A stretch of DNA of 18,513 bases from positions 1 through 18,513 of the forward strand of contig DFNI01000022.1 in the NCBI GenBank assembly GCA_002375995.1, written 5' to 3'. Positions 1 to 7,999 of the stretch are shown here, piece by piece. Within the stretch, counting starts at the first letter, position 1, and each line of letters starts with the position of its first letter. Position numbers and translations under genes: made by a program. The stretch is from Acetothermia bacterium UBA3571 (GTDB lineage Bacteria; Bipolaricaulota; Bipolaricaulia; Bipolaricaulales; Bipolaricaulaceae). The notes under the pieces were generated by a model. It ran no database searches. It was not told the origin of the DNA and saw only the letters and a program-made list of their open reading frames with translations.

Positions 1-839
1 TCCGCTCCGAGGACCTTCCCCCCCAAGGCCCCTTCCCCCCGACCCAGATCGTAAAGTTCATCTATCACGCGGTTGGAGATTTTTCTCGAGAACGACCGTT
101 TGATCTCCCAGCCCTCGTGGAGGAGCTTCCCGAAGCGGTCCAAATCCCCGGCCTGGAGGGCCTCCTTTCCCGCACGGGCGAGGTCCATGAGGGCCCGGTA
201 GAGGGGGAGCTTCTCAGTTACTGTCCTGTTCTGGTCCGATAGGATCTCCCCGGATCGCCGCTTAAGTCCGGTATAGAAAACTCTTATCCGCGCGAAGAAC
301 TCTTCCCGGAGGCCCTCCGACAACACCACCGGTTCCACCTCCACCCGCTCGTCGGGGAAGAACCGGATGAAGTTGAGGCCTCCGTATGCAGCGGCGTACT
401 GGTCCTGCTTTCCGATGCGATGTCCCAACCGCACGATCTCGAGCTCACACGCCTCGCGGGCCAGCCGCTCCGGATCCACCGGGACACCGCTATAGGCGTA
501 GAGGGCTTTGAGGAGCCCCACCGTGAGGGCCGAAGAGGAACCGAGTCCGGTCCCAGCCGGGACGTCGGCAATGGTCACCACCTCGATCTGCTTCCTTATC
601 CCCACCCGCTGTAGCGCCTCCCGCACGATCTCGTGGCGCAGCTCCTCGGGGCGCTTCACGATCTCGGTGCGGGTGTAGGCGACCCGGATGGTTTCCTCGA
701 AACGCTTGTTCACCGCCACGTACATATACTTGTCGATGGTGGTGGAGAGAACCGCGCCGCCGATCTGGCGGTAGACCGCGGGGAGATCGGTTCCCCCGCC
801 CAAAAAGCTCACGCGGAACGGGGTCCGGGTGATGATCAT
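1..839 (-). CDS. hddA: GHMP-family sugar kinase, probable D-glycero-D-manno-heptose 7-phosphate kinase (HddA-like), 3' end outside window
   Basis: This frame stays open from ATG 839 to the left edge, giving 279 codons without a stop, so the C-terminus is missing. It begins MIITRTPFRVSFLGGGTDLP, the characteristic start of HddA-like kinases, and continues with STTIDKYMYV. The GHMP ATP-binding loop reads DVPAGTGLGSSSAL near residues 95-110. The family phosphorylates a sugar; in the HddA branch this is heptose 7-phosphate at C1, making the alpha-1,7-bisphosphate. The start overlaps the stop of the upstream nucleotidyltransferase as ATGA, so translation is probably coupled. Having separate kinase and nucleotidyltransferase proteins, rather than one HldE fusion, fits the GDP-heptose route. 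Other GHMP sugar kinases, such as fucokinase-like enzymes, share these motifs, so substrate is inferred partly from the GmhB-like neighbour. Confidence 0.85.
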   Translation of the reverse strand, partial: MIITRTPFRVSFLGGGTDLPAVYRQIGGAVLSTTIDKYMYVAVNKRFEETIRVAYTRTEIVKRPEELRHEIVREALQRVGIRKQIEVVTIADVPAGTGLGSSSALTVGLLKALYAYSGVPVDPERLAREACELEIVRLGHRIGKQDQYAAAYGGLNFIRFFPDERVEVEPVVLSEGLREEFFARIRVFYTGLKRRSGEILSDQNRTVTEKLPLYRALMDLARAGKEALQAGDLDRFGKLLHEGWEIKRSFSRKISNRVIDELYDLGRGEGALGGKVLGA

Positions 840-1564
840 CTCCCATACCTCCGCCGGGCTTCTTCCAATCGTTCCGGGGTCCCGATGTCCAGGAGCTCCA
901 CCGGGGATATGAACCCCCAAAGCTCCTCCCCCGCCTCGAGGGCCGCGGGGAAGAGGTCCCTCACGAAATCCCACCTGGCTCCCTCGGGAAGGTACGAAAG
1001 GATCCGCGGCTCCAGAAGATAAACCGCAGCGTTGCCCCATCTTCCGTAACGGAAGTCCCCGGGAGCAGGATGCCAAGCGACGATCCTTCCCCGAGGATCC
1101 AGCTCGGCGATGTCACAGTCCTCGGGGCGGTCCGTCTCCTGGAGGACCACGGTCCCGATCCCCCGATGTTCGTGATGGAAAGAAAAGAGATCTTCAAGCG
1201 GGAAGCCATTCAACACTACGTCCCCGTAGACCACGAGGAATCGCTCGGAGAGGTACCTCCGCATCCGGTCCAGGGCCCCAGCAGTACCCAGGAGCTCTTC
1301 CTCGAAGGTGTAGTGGACCGAGACCCCGAAATCCGAGCCGTCCCTTAAATAAGACACGATCTTCTCGGGCTTATGGTGTAAATTGATGATTACCTCTTTG
1401 ATTCCTGCGCGCGAGAGGACGTCTAAATTCCAAGCCAGAAGCGGCCTTCCTCCCACGCGCAGGAGCGGTTTCGGGACCTCGTATGTAAGGGGCCTAAGCC
1501 GCGTCCCCTCCCCCGCACAAAGGAGCACCGCCACGCGGGGCGCCCCGGGAGGCTTACCCGCCAT
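836..1564 (-). CDS. hddC: Sugar-1-phosphate nucleotidyltransferase (HddC / mannose-1-phosphate guanylyltransferase-like)
   Basis: The 242-residue protein has the NTP-transferase signature LLCAGEGTRLRPLT at residues 14-27, PKP at 31-33, the sugar-site motif GTAGAL at 93-98 and the metal-binding region YGDVV at 113-117. It is a bare catalytic domain with no left-handed beta-helix, as in HddC and short mannose-1-phosphate guanylyltransferases. The expected reaction is NTP plus sugar 1-phosphate giving NDP-sugar plus pyrophosphate in the cytoplasm. It overlaps gmhB by 11 bases upstream and the GHMP kinase by 4 bases downstream. That context suggests heptose 1-phosphate as substrate. Motifs alone do not separate GDP-heptose, GDP-mannose or dTDP-glucose synthesis, so the symbol is tentative. 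Confidence 0.8.
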   Translation of the reverse strand: MAGKPPGAPRVAVLLCAGEGTRLRPLTYEVPKPLLRVGGRPLLAWNLDVLSRAGIKEVIINLHHKPEKIVSYLRDGSDFGVSVHYTFEEELLGTAGALDRMRRYLSERFLVVYGDVVLNGFPLEDLFSFHHEHRGIGTVVLQETDRPEDCDIAELDPRGRIVAWHPAPGDFRYGRWGNAAVYLLEPRILSYLPEGARWDFVRDLFPAALEAGEELWGFISPVELLDIGTPERLEEARRRYGR

Positions 1565-2159
1565 CCTCTTCCGCCCCTTCCCGCTTCAAGATGAGATCGG
1601 CGGCCGAGGCCAGGTCGGCGCAGACAGCGTCGGGAGCGGCATCCGAGCGGCCATCGGAACCACCGAAACCGGTGCGCACCAAGACCGTAAAGCAACCCGC
1701 CCGTTTTCCCGCCTCGATGTCCGTGGTCATATCGCCCACGAGATATGACCGGGAAAGGTCCAGTCCGAGTTCCTCCGCGGCCCGCAAAAGCATCCCCGGC
1801 GCGGGCTTCCTGCACGGGCAGCCTTCGGCGGGCGTGTGGGGACAATAGTAAATGCCATCGAGGGAAGCCCCTTCCCGGGAAAGTTCCTCCTGGAGGCGGA
1901 GGTGGATCGCCCCCAGGGTCTCCTCGGTGAGATGCCCGTACCCTACCCCGGCTTGGTTGGTGACCACCACCACGGCAAACCCCGCTTCCCTCAGCTTCCG
2001 GATCGCCTCCGCCGCCCCGGGGAGAAGCTCCACCCGGGCGGGGTCGTCCAGATACCCGTCCCACTGTCTGATGATCACCCCGTCCCGGTCGAGGAATACC
2101 GCCTTTTTCGTGACGCGTGACGAGTGATGGGTGATGGATTTCCTACTTTGTCCCATCAC
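1554..2159 (-). CDS. gmhB: D-glycero-D-manno-heptose 1,7-bisphosphate 7-phosphatase (GmhB), HAD superfamily
   Basis: All GmhB landmarks are visible. HAD motif I is FLDRDGVI (nucleophile D24, acid D26) and motif II is TNQ at 67-69. The zinc loop is CPH at 106-108 plus CPCRKP at 114-119, the Cys-His-Cys-Cys set of E. coli GmhB. Motif IV is VGDMTTDI at 141-148. The enzyme removes the C7 phosphate of heptose 1,7-bisphosphate, between the kinase and nucleotidyltransferase encoded just downstream. The only starts in frame before motif I are GTG 2159 and ATG 2156, and both lie inside a heptamer repeat. Residues 8-18 are also repeat-encoded, so about 19 residues precede the conserved core. No convincing Shine-Dalgarno site is present. 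The gene may be read by re-initiation after leuS, which ends 17 bases upstream. Confidence 0.92.
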   Translation of the reverse strand: MMGQSRKSITHHSSRVTKKAVFLDRDGVIIRQWDGYLDDPARVELLPGAAEAIRKLREAGFAVVVVTNQAGVGYGHLTEETLGAIHLRLQEELSREGASLDGIYYCPHTPAEGCPCRKPAPGMLLRAAEELGLDLSRSYLVGDMTTDIEAGKRAGCFTVLVRTGFGGSDGRSDAAPDAVCADLASAADLILKREGAEEDGG

Positions 2160-2173
2160 GGATCACCCATCAC
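2110..2173. repeat. Inverted pair of 7-base tandem arrays between leuS and gmhB
   Basis: Positions 2110-2137 read as four consecutive heptamers: GTGACGC, GTGACGA, GTGATGG, GTGATGG. After a 15-base spacer, 2153-2173 on the opposite strand read GTGATGG, GTGATCC, GTGATGG. The arms 2124-2135 and 2162-2173 are perfect 12-base complements, so RNA or single-stranded DNA could fold into a hairpin with a 26-base loop. The structure covers the leuS 3' flank and the gmhB start. A related four-unit array occurs at 17895-17922. The unit type resembles dispersed heptamer repeats seen in some bacterial genomes; its mechanism is unknown to me. Confidence 0.85.
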
Positions 2174-2176
2174 CGA

Positions 2177-5062
2177 TTACTTGACAACCAGGGAAACGAG
2201 CCTCCCGGGTACGGCGATGGCCTTGACCAGTTCCTTTCCCTCCAGATACCGCTTCACTTCCTCGGCCTTGAGCACTGCCTCGCGCAGGGCATCGGCGTCC
2301 CCGGCTACGTCATGGGGGAGCCTCACCCGGGCGCGGACCTTGCCGTTTATCTGCACCGGGATCTCCACGGAAAGGAGCTTCACCGCCTCCTCATCGTAGG
2401 CGGGCCACCCCTGCTCCAGCACCGCCCCTTCCTCCCCGAGCCGCGACCATAGTTCTTCGGCGATGAAGGGGGTGAAGGGGGAGATGAGGAGTACGAGGTT
2501 CCTCACGATCCGCTTGAGAAGCGCGAGGTTCGGCTCGCCCCGGTTGAGATACTCCTCGAGGCTATTTGTGAACTCCATGATTCCCGCGATGGCCACGTTG
2601 AAGCCGAACCGACGGGACTCGAACTCCCGCGTCACCTTGCGGATCGTCTCGTTGAACTTCGCCCACAGCTCCCGCTCCGCCGGCGGAAGCGCCGCGGGGT
2701 CGAAGTCTCCCCCCACTTCCTTAACCCGGGGAATCCAGGTGGTAAGTAGCTCCCAAAAGCGGTTGAGGAAGCGCCACGCCCCCCGCAATCCTTCCTCGGA
2801 CCACTCGATCTCCTTCTCCGGCGGCCCCATAAAAAGGGTGTACAACCTCTCGGTGTCGGCCCCGTACTTTTCGATGAGTTCATCGGGCGAAACCACGTTC
2901 AGTTTCGACTTCGACATCGCCACCACCGAGACCTCCAGCTCCCGGTGGCAGTGGGGACAGTATTTCCCGTCCACCACCTCCTTAGGCGGGACCCAGCGGT
3001 GCTCGGGGCACCAATAGGCGGGGTAGGTGATCATCCCCTGGGTGAAGAGCCGCGCGAACGGCTCCCCGAAGGAGAGGTACCCCATATCCCTCAGGGCCTT
3101 GGTGATGAACCGGGAGTAAAGGAGGTGCAAGATCGCGTGCTCCACCCCCCCGACGTACAGGTCCACCGGGAGCCACGCGTTCACAAGCTCCGAGTCGAAG
3201 GGTTTATCGTCGTCGTGGGGGGAGATGTAGCGCAGGTAATACCAGGAAGAATCCACGAAGGTGTCCATAGTATCGGTCTCACGTCGGGCGGGGCCGCCGC
3301 ACTTGGGACACGTGGTATGTACGAACTCCTCGATCCCCGAGAGCCCTTTCAGCCCGATCTCCTTTACCTCGGGGAGGAGGACGGGGAGGTCTTCCTCCGG
3401 CACGGGGACAGTTCCGCACTTGTCACAGTAGACGATGGGGATGGGTGCCCCCCAATAGCGCTGGCGGGAGATCAACCAATCGCGCAGGCGGTAGTTCACG
3501 GCGAATTTTCCAATCCCCCGTGCCTCCAACCACTCCGTCGTCCGCTTCACCGCTATATCGCCCGGCGTCCCCGTGAGCGGCCCGGAGTTGATCATCTCCC
3601 CGTACTCGGCGTGGAAGAGGAGGTCGCGGTAGAACTCCACTCGCCACAACATCTCGGCCACGGTGCGCGCCCCTTCCACCCGCGGCTCGAGCGCCTTGCA
3701 TTTCTCGAGGACCGCCCTCTCTTCCTCCAGAGAGCCCACGTCCATCACCGCGTCGGGGAACACAAATTGCCACCCAGCACCGATCACTTCGGTCCATGAG
3801 CCCGGGCGAAGGTATTCGCGGACGAGTTCAACGTAGCGGCCGCGATCGGCCTCCGGAAAGCTCACGTACAAGGAGCCCTCTTTTTCCTCGAAGGTAAATC
3901 CCGCTTCCCTCAAAGCCCCGGGGAGGCCCTGTTCGAAGGTCCCGGCCATCACGTAGCTCTTGGCCACCCCCCCGGGCGGGGCGATCACGGGGATGACCGG
4001 GATCCCATACTTGAGCGCGAACTGGAAGTCACGTTCGTCGTGGGCGGGGACGGCCATGATGGCCCCGGTGCCGTAAGTCATGAGGACGTAGTCGGCGATC
4101 CAGATGGGGATCCTCTCCCCGTTCACGGGGTTTATCGCATAGGCCCCGATGAAGACCCCGGTCTTCTCCCTTTCGGTGGAGAGCCGCTCCACCTCCGTCC
4201 GACGCGCGGCGAGTTTCCGGTATTCCTCCACTTCGGCGCGCTTCTCCGGGGCGGTGAGCTTCTCCACCAGGGGATGTTCCGGGGCCAGCACCATGAAGGT
4301 AGCCCCCCACAGGGTGTCGGGGCGGGTGGTGAAGACCACGATCTCATCGCCCAGCTCGCTCCGGAAAACGACGTTTGCCCCTTCGGAACGGCCGATCCAG
4401 TTGCGCTGCATAGTCTTTACGTGCTCGGGCCAATCCAGGGTGTCCAGGTCCCGCAGGAGCTCTTCAGCGTAGGCGGTAATCCGGAAGAACCACTGGGTGA
4501 GGGTCTTCTTCTCCACCGGGGTATTACACCGTTCGCAGCGCCCCCCTACCGCCTGCTCGTTGGCGAGTACCGTCTCGCAGGTGGGGCAGTAGTTCACCTC
4601 CGCCTCCGCCCGGTACGCCAGACCGCGCTCGTATAGCTTCAGGAAGATCCACTGGGTCCACTTGTAATATTCAGGCTCGCAGGTGGCAATCTCCCGGTCC
4701 CAGTCGAATACCACCCCCCAATCCCGGAACTGGCGCTTGAACTCGGCGATGTTCCGCATAGTCCAATCCCGGGGGTGAACCCCGGAGCGGATGGCCTGGT
4801 TCTCCGCCGGGAGGCCGAAGGCGTCCCACCCCATGGGGTTGAGGACGTTATAGCCCCGCATAATGAGGTAGCGGGTGATGGCATCGCCGAGGATGTAGTT
4901 GCGGCCGTGACCCACGTGGGGCTTGGCCGAAGGATAGGGAAACATGTTGAGGTAGTAGAACTTGCGGGAAGTATCGTTTATATCCGCTTTGAAAAAGCCC
5001 TTTTCCCACCAGAAGTCTTTCCAGCGCGCCTCGATCACTTTGGGGTTGTACGGTTCACCCAT
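2177..5062 (-). CDS. leuS: Leucine--tRNA ligase with an enlarged editing-to-catalytic linker
   Basis: The product charges tRNA-Leu with leucine. Visible class I features are HVGH at 49-52 (HIGH motif) and MSKSK at 716-720 (KMSKS). A zinc module uses C159, C162, C176 and C179. The CP1 editing domain carries TTRPDT at 245-250 and AHDERD at 340-345. DWLISRQRYWG at 528-538 returns to the catalytic core, followed by a second Cys set (546, 549, 585, 588) and a CPEH/CPHC pair at 685-705 in the leucine-specific region. At 961 residues it is longer than the usual 810-880. Most of the excess lies at about 361-488, where typical enzymes have some 20 residues. ATG 5062 has an AAGGAGG site 7 bases upstream and overlaps the mutase gene by 8 bases. 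Confidence 0.97.
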   Translation of the reverse strand: MGEPYNPKVIEARWKDFWWEKGFFKADINDTSRKFYYLNMFPYPSAKPHVGHGRNYILGDAITRYLIMRGYNVLNPMGWDAFGLPAENQAIRSGVHPRDWTMRNIAEFKRQFRDWGVVFDWDREIATCEPEYYKWTQWIFLKLYERGLAYRAEAEVNYCPTCETVLANEQAVGGRCERCNTPVEKKTLTQWFFRITAYAEELLRDLDTLDWPEHVKTMQRNWIGRSEGANVVFRSELGDEIVVFTTRPDTLWGATFMVLAPEHPLVEKLTAPEKRAEVEEYRKLAARRTEVERLSTEREKTGVFIGAYAINPVNGERIPIWIADYVLMTYGTGAIMAVPAHDERDFQFALKYGIPVIPVIAPPGGVAKSYVMAGTFEQGLPGALREAGFTFEEKEGSLYVSFPEADRGRYVELVREYLRPGSWTEVIGAGWQFVFPDAVMDVGSLEEERAVLEKCKALEPRVEGARTVAEMLWRVEFYRDLLFHAEYGEMINSGPLTGTPGDIAVKRTTEWLEARGIGKFAVNYRLRDWLISRQRYWGAPIPIVYCDKCGTVPVPEEDLPVLLPEVKEIGLKGLSGIEEFVHTTCPKCGGPARRETDTMDTFVDSSWYYLRYISPHDDDKPFDSELVNAWLPVDLYVGGVEHAILHLLYSRFITKALRDMGYLSFGEPFARLFTQGMITYPAYWCPEHRWVPPKEVVDGKYCPHCHRELEVSVVAMSKSKLNVVSPDELIEKYGADTERLYTLFMGPPEKEIEWSEEGLRGAWRFLNRFWELLTTWIPRVKEVGGDFDPAALPPAERELWAKFNETIRKVTREFESRRFGFNVAIAGIMEFTNSLEEYLNRGEPNLALLKRIVRNLVLLISPFTPFIAEELWSRLGEEGAVLEQGWPAYDEEAVKLLSVEIPVQINGKVRARVRLPHDVAGDADALREAVLKAEEVKRYLEGKELVKAIAVPGRLVSLVVK

Positions 5063-6512
5063 CTGCTACCTCCTTGGCCAGCGCTACACCGGCGGAGATC
5101 ACCTCCTCCACCGCTTCCGGGGAGTTCATCTCGCAGTAGACCCGCAGGATCGGTTCCGTCCCCGAGGCCCGGAAAAGGAGCCAGCCGTTTTCGAACCTGA
5201 GCTTCACCCCGTCCAGGGTTTCCACGGCCACCACTTTCCTCCCGCCGATGGAATCTGGAGGCGCGGACTTCACCCGCTCCACCACCTCTAACCGCTCCCC
5301 GAGCTCCAGATCCACCCGGTCGTAGTAATGGGGGCCATACCGGCGGAAAAGCTCCTGCAGGAGCGTCCCCAATCCTTTCCCTTCAGCGGCGATGAGCTCA
5401 AGCAAAAGCAGCCCCGCGAGGATCCCGTCCCGCTCCGGCAGGTGCCAGCGGTATCCATACCCTCCGGACTCCTCGGCGGCGAACATCGCTTCCCCTCGGA
5501 AGAGCCCTTCCACCGCCCATTTGAACCCGATCTTTATCTCGCGCACCTCGAGCCCACTATCCTCGGCGATCTTCCGGATGAGGTCGGTGAGGGCGAAGGA
5601 CTTGAGGACAAGGCCCCGTTCCCCGCGGTTCCGGATGAGATGCCACAGGATGAGGGAAGAGGTGCGGTGGGTATCGAGGAAGTTACCCTCTTCGTCCATG
5701 GACGCTGCACGGTCGCCGTCCCCGTCGGTGATCAATCCCACCAGGATCCTGCGACGCACCCGCCCTTTCAGGGAACGGATCACCGCCCGCGTTGGCCCCA
5801 TCAGCTCCGGCAGGGGCTCCGGCTTCTTCCCTCCGAACAGGGGATCGATTCGGGAGCGGATAGCGGTATAGGGGACCTTGTACTTGCCGAGGAGCTCCGC
5901 GAGGTACCCCTGGGCAGAACCGTACATGGGATCCACCACCACGTGCAGCGGCGCCCGGGAGATGTCCTTGAGGTCCACCCGGCCCTCTAGGACCTCCAGA
6001 TACTCCTCCCGCAGGGACGTAAGGGGGACGTCCTCTGCGCGGAGCTCGGGGGGACGGGGAGGAAGATGCCGCTCGATGAGGTCGGTAGCTTCCTTGGTGG
6101 CCGAGCCCCCGTACTCGGGCTTGAACTTGTAGCCGTTGTAAATCGGGGGGTTATGAGAGGCCGTTATCATCACCGCCCCGGCGAGTTTCCGTTTCACCAC
6201 GATGTAGGAGAGCGCCGGAGTGGGCACAGGGGAATCGGTGAGCGCCACCGGGACCCCGCGGGAAGCGATGACCTTGGCCGTGACCCCGGCGAACTCGGGG
6301 GAGAGGAACCGCGTGTCGTATCCCACCACCAGCCCCGCGTCCGGCCCCCGATACGGGACGCCCCAACCCCGGTAGAAGGGAAGGTCCCTACGCTCGGGGT
6401 CCTGGAGATACTCAGCGGTGGCGGCCGCGGCCCGGGCCACGTTCCCGAAGGTGAAGTCCTGAGCGATTACCCCACGCCAGCCGTCGGTGCCGAAACGAAT
6501 ACCATCTGCCAC
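5055..6512 (-). CDS. Phosphohexomutase (phosphoglucomutase/phosphomannomutase family)
   Basis: The 485-residue protein has all four active-site elements of alpha-D-phosphohexomutases. The phosphoserine loop is TASHNP with S119, the metal loop is DGDGDR at 263-268, the sugar-recognition loop is EESGG at 347-351 and the phosphate loop is RASGTEP at 448-454. It begins IRFGTDGWRG, typical of the family. It interconverts hexose 1- and 6-phosphates; glucose versus mannose cannot be decided from these motifs. GTG 6512 follows AGGAGG closely, with the Shine-Dalgarno site overlapping the stop of the 68-residue gene. It probably feeds sugar phosphates to the downstream nucleotide-sugar genes, although leuS lies between them. 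Confidence 0.93.
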   Translation of the reverse strand: MADGIRFGTDGWRGVIAQDFTFGNVARAAAATAEYLQDPERRDLPFYRGWGVPYRGPDAGLVVGYDTRFLSPEFAGVTAKVIASRGVPVALTDSPVPTPALSYIVVKRKLAGAVMITASHNPPIYNGYKFKPEYGGSATKEATDLIERHLPPRPPELRAEDVPLTSLREEYLEVLEGRVDLKDISRAPLHVVVDPMYGSAQGYLAELLGKYKVPYTAIRSRIDPLFGGKKPEPLPELMGPTRAVIRSLKGRVRRRILVGLITDGDGDRAASMDEEGNFLDTHRTSSLILWHLIRNRGERGLVLKSFALTDLIRKIAEDSGLEVREIKIGFKWAVEGLFRGEAMFAAEESGGYGYRWHLPERDGILAGLLLLELIAAEGKGLGTLLQELFRRYGPHYYDRVDLELGERLEVVERVKSAPPDSIGGRKVVAVETLDGVKLRFENGWLLFRASGTEPILRVYCEMNSPEAVEEVISAGVALAKEVADG

Positions 6513-6521
6513 GGGTACCTC

Positions 6522-6728
6522 CTATCGGAGTTCCACCCTCTTCACATGAGGGGGGAACCGGATCTCGTTCTCCTTCAGGAGCTCAATGATAAGGTCTTTG
6601 GGGATCGCTGTCTCGAGCCAGAGATCATGTACACGGGCCACGCCGTTTCGCACCGGCACCCGCTCCAACGCCCGCTCAATAGCCTTCTTATAGCTGGCCC
6701 TCAAGGCCAGCCTTCTTTCCTCGTCCAC
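6522..6728 (-). CDS. Small conserved-looking hypothetical protein, 68 residues
   Basis: I do not recognise a named family. The product is soluble, charged and likely helical in its first half (residues 1-24, rich in Arg, Lys and Glu). It then has a segment, VHDLWLETAIPKDLIIELL, that resembles a helix-turn-helix or winged-helix recognition unit, ending FPPHVKRVELR. Start GTG 6728 is preceded at 6 bases by AAGG. The gene lies 12 bases after the DUF4139 gene and 9 bases before the mutase, and its stop overlaps the mutase Shine-Dalgarno site. That tight placement supports a real gene. A DNA- or RNA-binding role is only a guess. Confidence 0.7.
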   Translation of the reverse strand: MDEERRLALRASYKKAIERALERVPVRNGVARVHDLWLETAIPKDLIIELLKENEIRFPPHVKRVELR

Positions 6729-6740
6729 GGCGCCCTTAGG

Positions 6741-7964
6741 TCAGTATGTATATTCCACAGTGTACTCCACCGCCGCTTCCCCTTTCGGAGGGACGGGGAG
6801 CCGGAAGAGCACCCGATGTGCGTCCAAGACCTCGTAGGGGAGCGAGGAGTAAAGGATGCGCCACTCGCCCCGCATCTCTTCGATTACCTCCACCGTGACG
6901 GGCTTCTCCTTGGCCGAGCGGATCACAATGCGATAGCCTTCACGGTAGCGGTCCTTAGCCAACCGCACGTACTCGGTCTGGATGCGCTCCCCCGTGAGGT
7001 CGAAGGCCACACCCAGCGAGAGCTCCACCTGTTTATCCACGGGGGTGTGGCCGATGGCAGCCTCCCCCAAGAAGGCCCCTTCCCCGAAGACCCGGACCGT
7101 CCCGGCGGGAAGGGGAAGCCCGGTGGTGTTAGTGAATTTTAGTATGAAGAGAATCGAACCGTAGGCGAAGCGGTAAACCTCCTCCGTTTCCACCTGGGTT
7201 TTGGGGAGGTACTCTACCATTGTCTCTCCCTGAGGGATGTCCACCGTCCTGGGAAGGGCGTAGCGGTAGTACTCCGCTACCGGGGAGACCTCCGGGGCGG
7301 GAGCGGCCGCGAGGGCCAAGGCTTCGGCGCGGAAGGCACCGGCTTGTTTCGGGCCAAACACCTCCCCCGCAATGAGGTTCACCTGTGCCCCGTGGAAATC
7401 GACTCCGCAACGGTTACGCAGGATGGCGACCCCCCGCAGGGAGAGCGTTCCCTCGGAGTAGGTCCCGAGGTAGCTCGCCTCCCACGAGAGCTCCCGAGCG
7501 AGGTAGCGGAGCGTGAGCTTTTCGGACTCGGGGACGGCCGAAAGGTACAGCTTGAGGGCCGGAAGCTCGACGAGGTTCGGCTTATTTGGGGAAAGGACGC
7601 TCTCGTATTGGGGAATGAAGAGATACCCCTCTTCGGTTTGGAGGAGGATCCCCCCTTGGAGGGACACCAAAATCCCCCGCGCCGTCCTCCCGGCGTAGCT
7701 CACAAGGACCTCTTTGCCGACGAGGCTCTCCAAACCCAGATTGGGCGTCACAAGCTGCCATTTTAAGACTTCGATCCCATCCCAGGTCAGTGACCCCGGG
7801 ATCACCGTCGTGGGAAGACCCTCGATCACCGCCACCTTATCCCCTTCGAGGACGAGAGCCCTTTCCTCCTCCACATAGGCGAACCCTCCTTGATAGAGGG
7901 TCACCTGGGTTGTCGCCGAGGCCAGAATCCCGAATGAGAGTACAAGGAACCCAAGGTACCGCAT
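6741..7964 (-). CDS. Exported DUF4139-domain protein
   Basis: The 407-residue protein opens with a signal peptide: MRY, a hydrophobic run to about residue 16, then an ASA-like cleavage site. The mature part begins VTLYQGGFAYVEEERALVL. The stretch around residues 153-200, with YLARELSWEASYLGTYS and LRNRCGVDFHGAQVNLIAGEV, matches the DUF4139 pattern of a Trp-rich beta segment followed by an N-x-x-G-x-D-F-x-x-A motif. The rest looks all-beta, so a periplasmic or surface location is expected. The molecular function of DUF4139 is unknown to me. ATG 7964 follows AAGGCGGTG, one mismatch from the ideal Shine-Dalgarno, at 7 bases. It is the first gene of the minus-strand run and has its own putative promoter. 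Confidence 0.85.
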   Translation of the reverse strand: MRYLGFLVLSFGILASATTQVTLYQGGFAYVEEERALVLEGDKVAVIEGLPTTVIPGSLTWDGIEVLKWQLVTPNLGLESLVGKEVLVSYAGRTARGILVSLQGGILLQTEEGYLFIPQYESVLSPNKPNLVELPALKLYLSAVPESEKLTLRYLARELSWEASYLGTYSEGTLSLRGVAILRNRCGVDFHGAQVNLIAGEVFGPKQAGAFRAEALALAAAPAPEVSPVAEYYRYALPRTVDIPQGETMVEYLPKTQVETEEVYRFAYGSILFILKFTNTTGLPLPAGTVRVFGEGAFLGEAAIGHTPVDKQVELSLGVAFDLTGERIQTEYVRLAKDRYREGYRIVIRSAKEKPVTVEVIEEMRGEWRILYSSLPYEVLDAHRVLFRLPVPPKGEAAVEYTVEYTY

Positions 7965-7999
7965 GGGATACCACCGCCTTTTGGTAGCTCGTTCAAGTT

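Noticed and set aside
490..846. A 118-codon minus-strand frame at the left edge
   Set aside because: It overlaps the GHMP kinase in another frame, and its Arg/Gly/Pro-rich product has no motif, whereas the kinase frame has the ATP-binding loop.
2101..2180. Heptamer arrays considered as a CRISPR or a rho-independent terminator
   Set aside because: Units are 7 bases with no spacers, so it is not CRISPR. The hairpin has a 26-base loop and no following T-tract on the minus strand, so it is not a standard terminator.
2945..3799. A 284-codon open frame on the plus strand opposite leuS
   Set aside because: It lies entirely antisense to the strongly supported LeuRS and its translation shows no domain. 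Long antisense frames are expected in GC-rich DNA with biased codons.
6066..7142. A 358-codon plus-strand frame opposite the mutase, small gene and DUF4139 gene
   Set aside because: It spans three coupled minus-strand genes with clear ribosome sites. Its His/Gly/Pro/Arg-rich translation is typical of a shadow frame.
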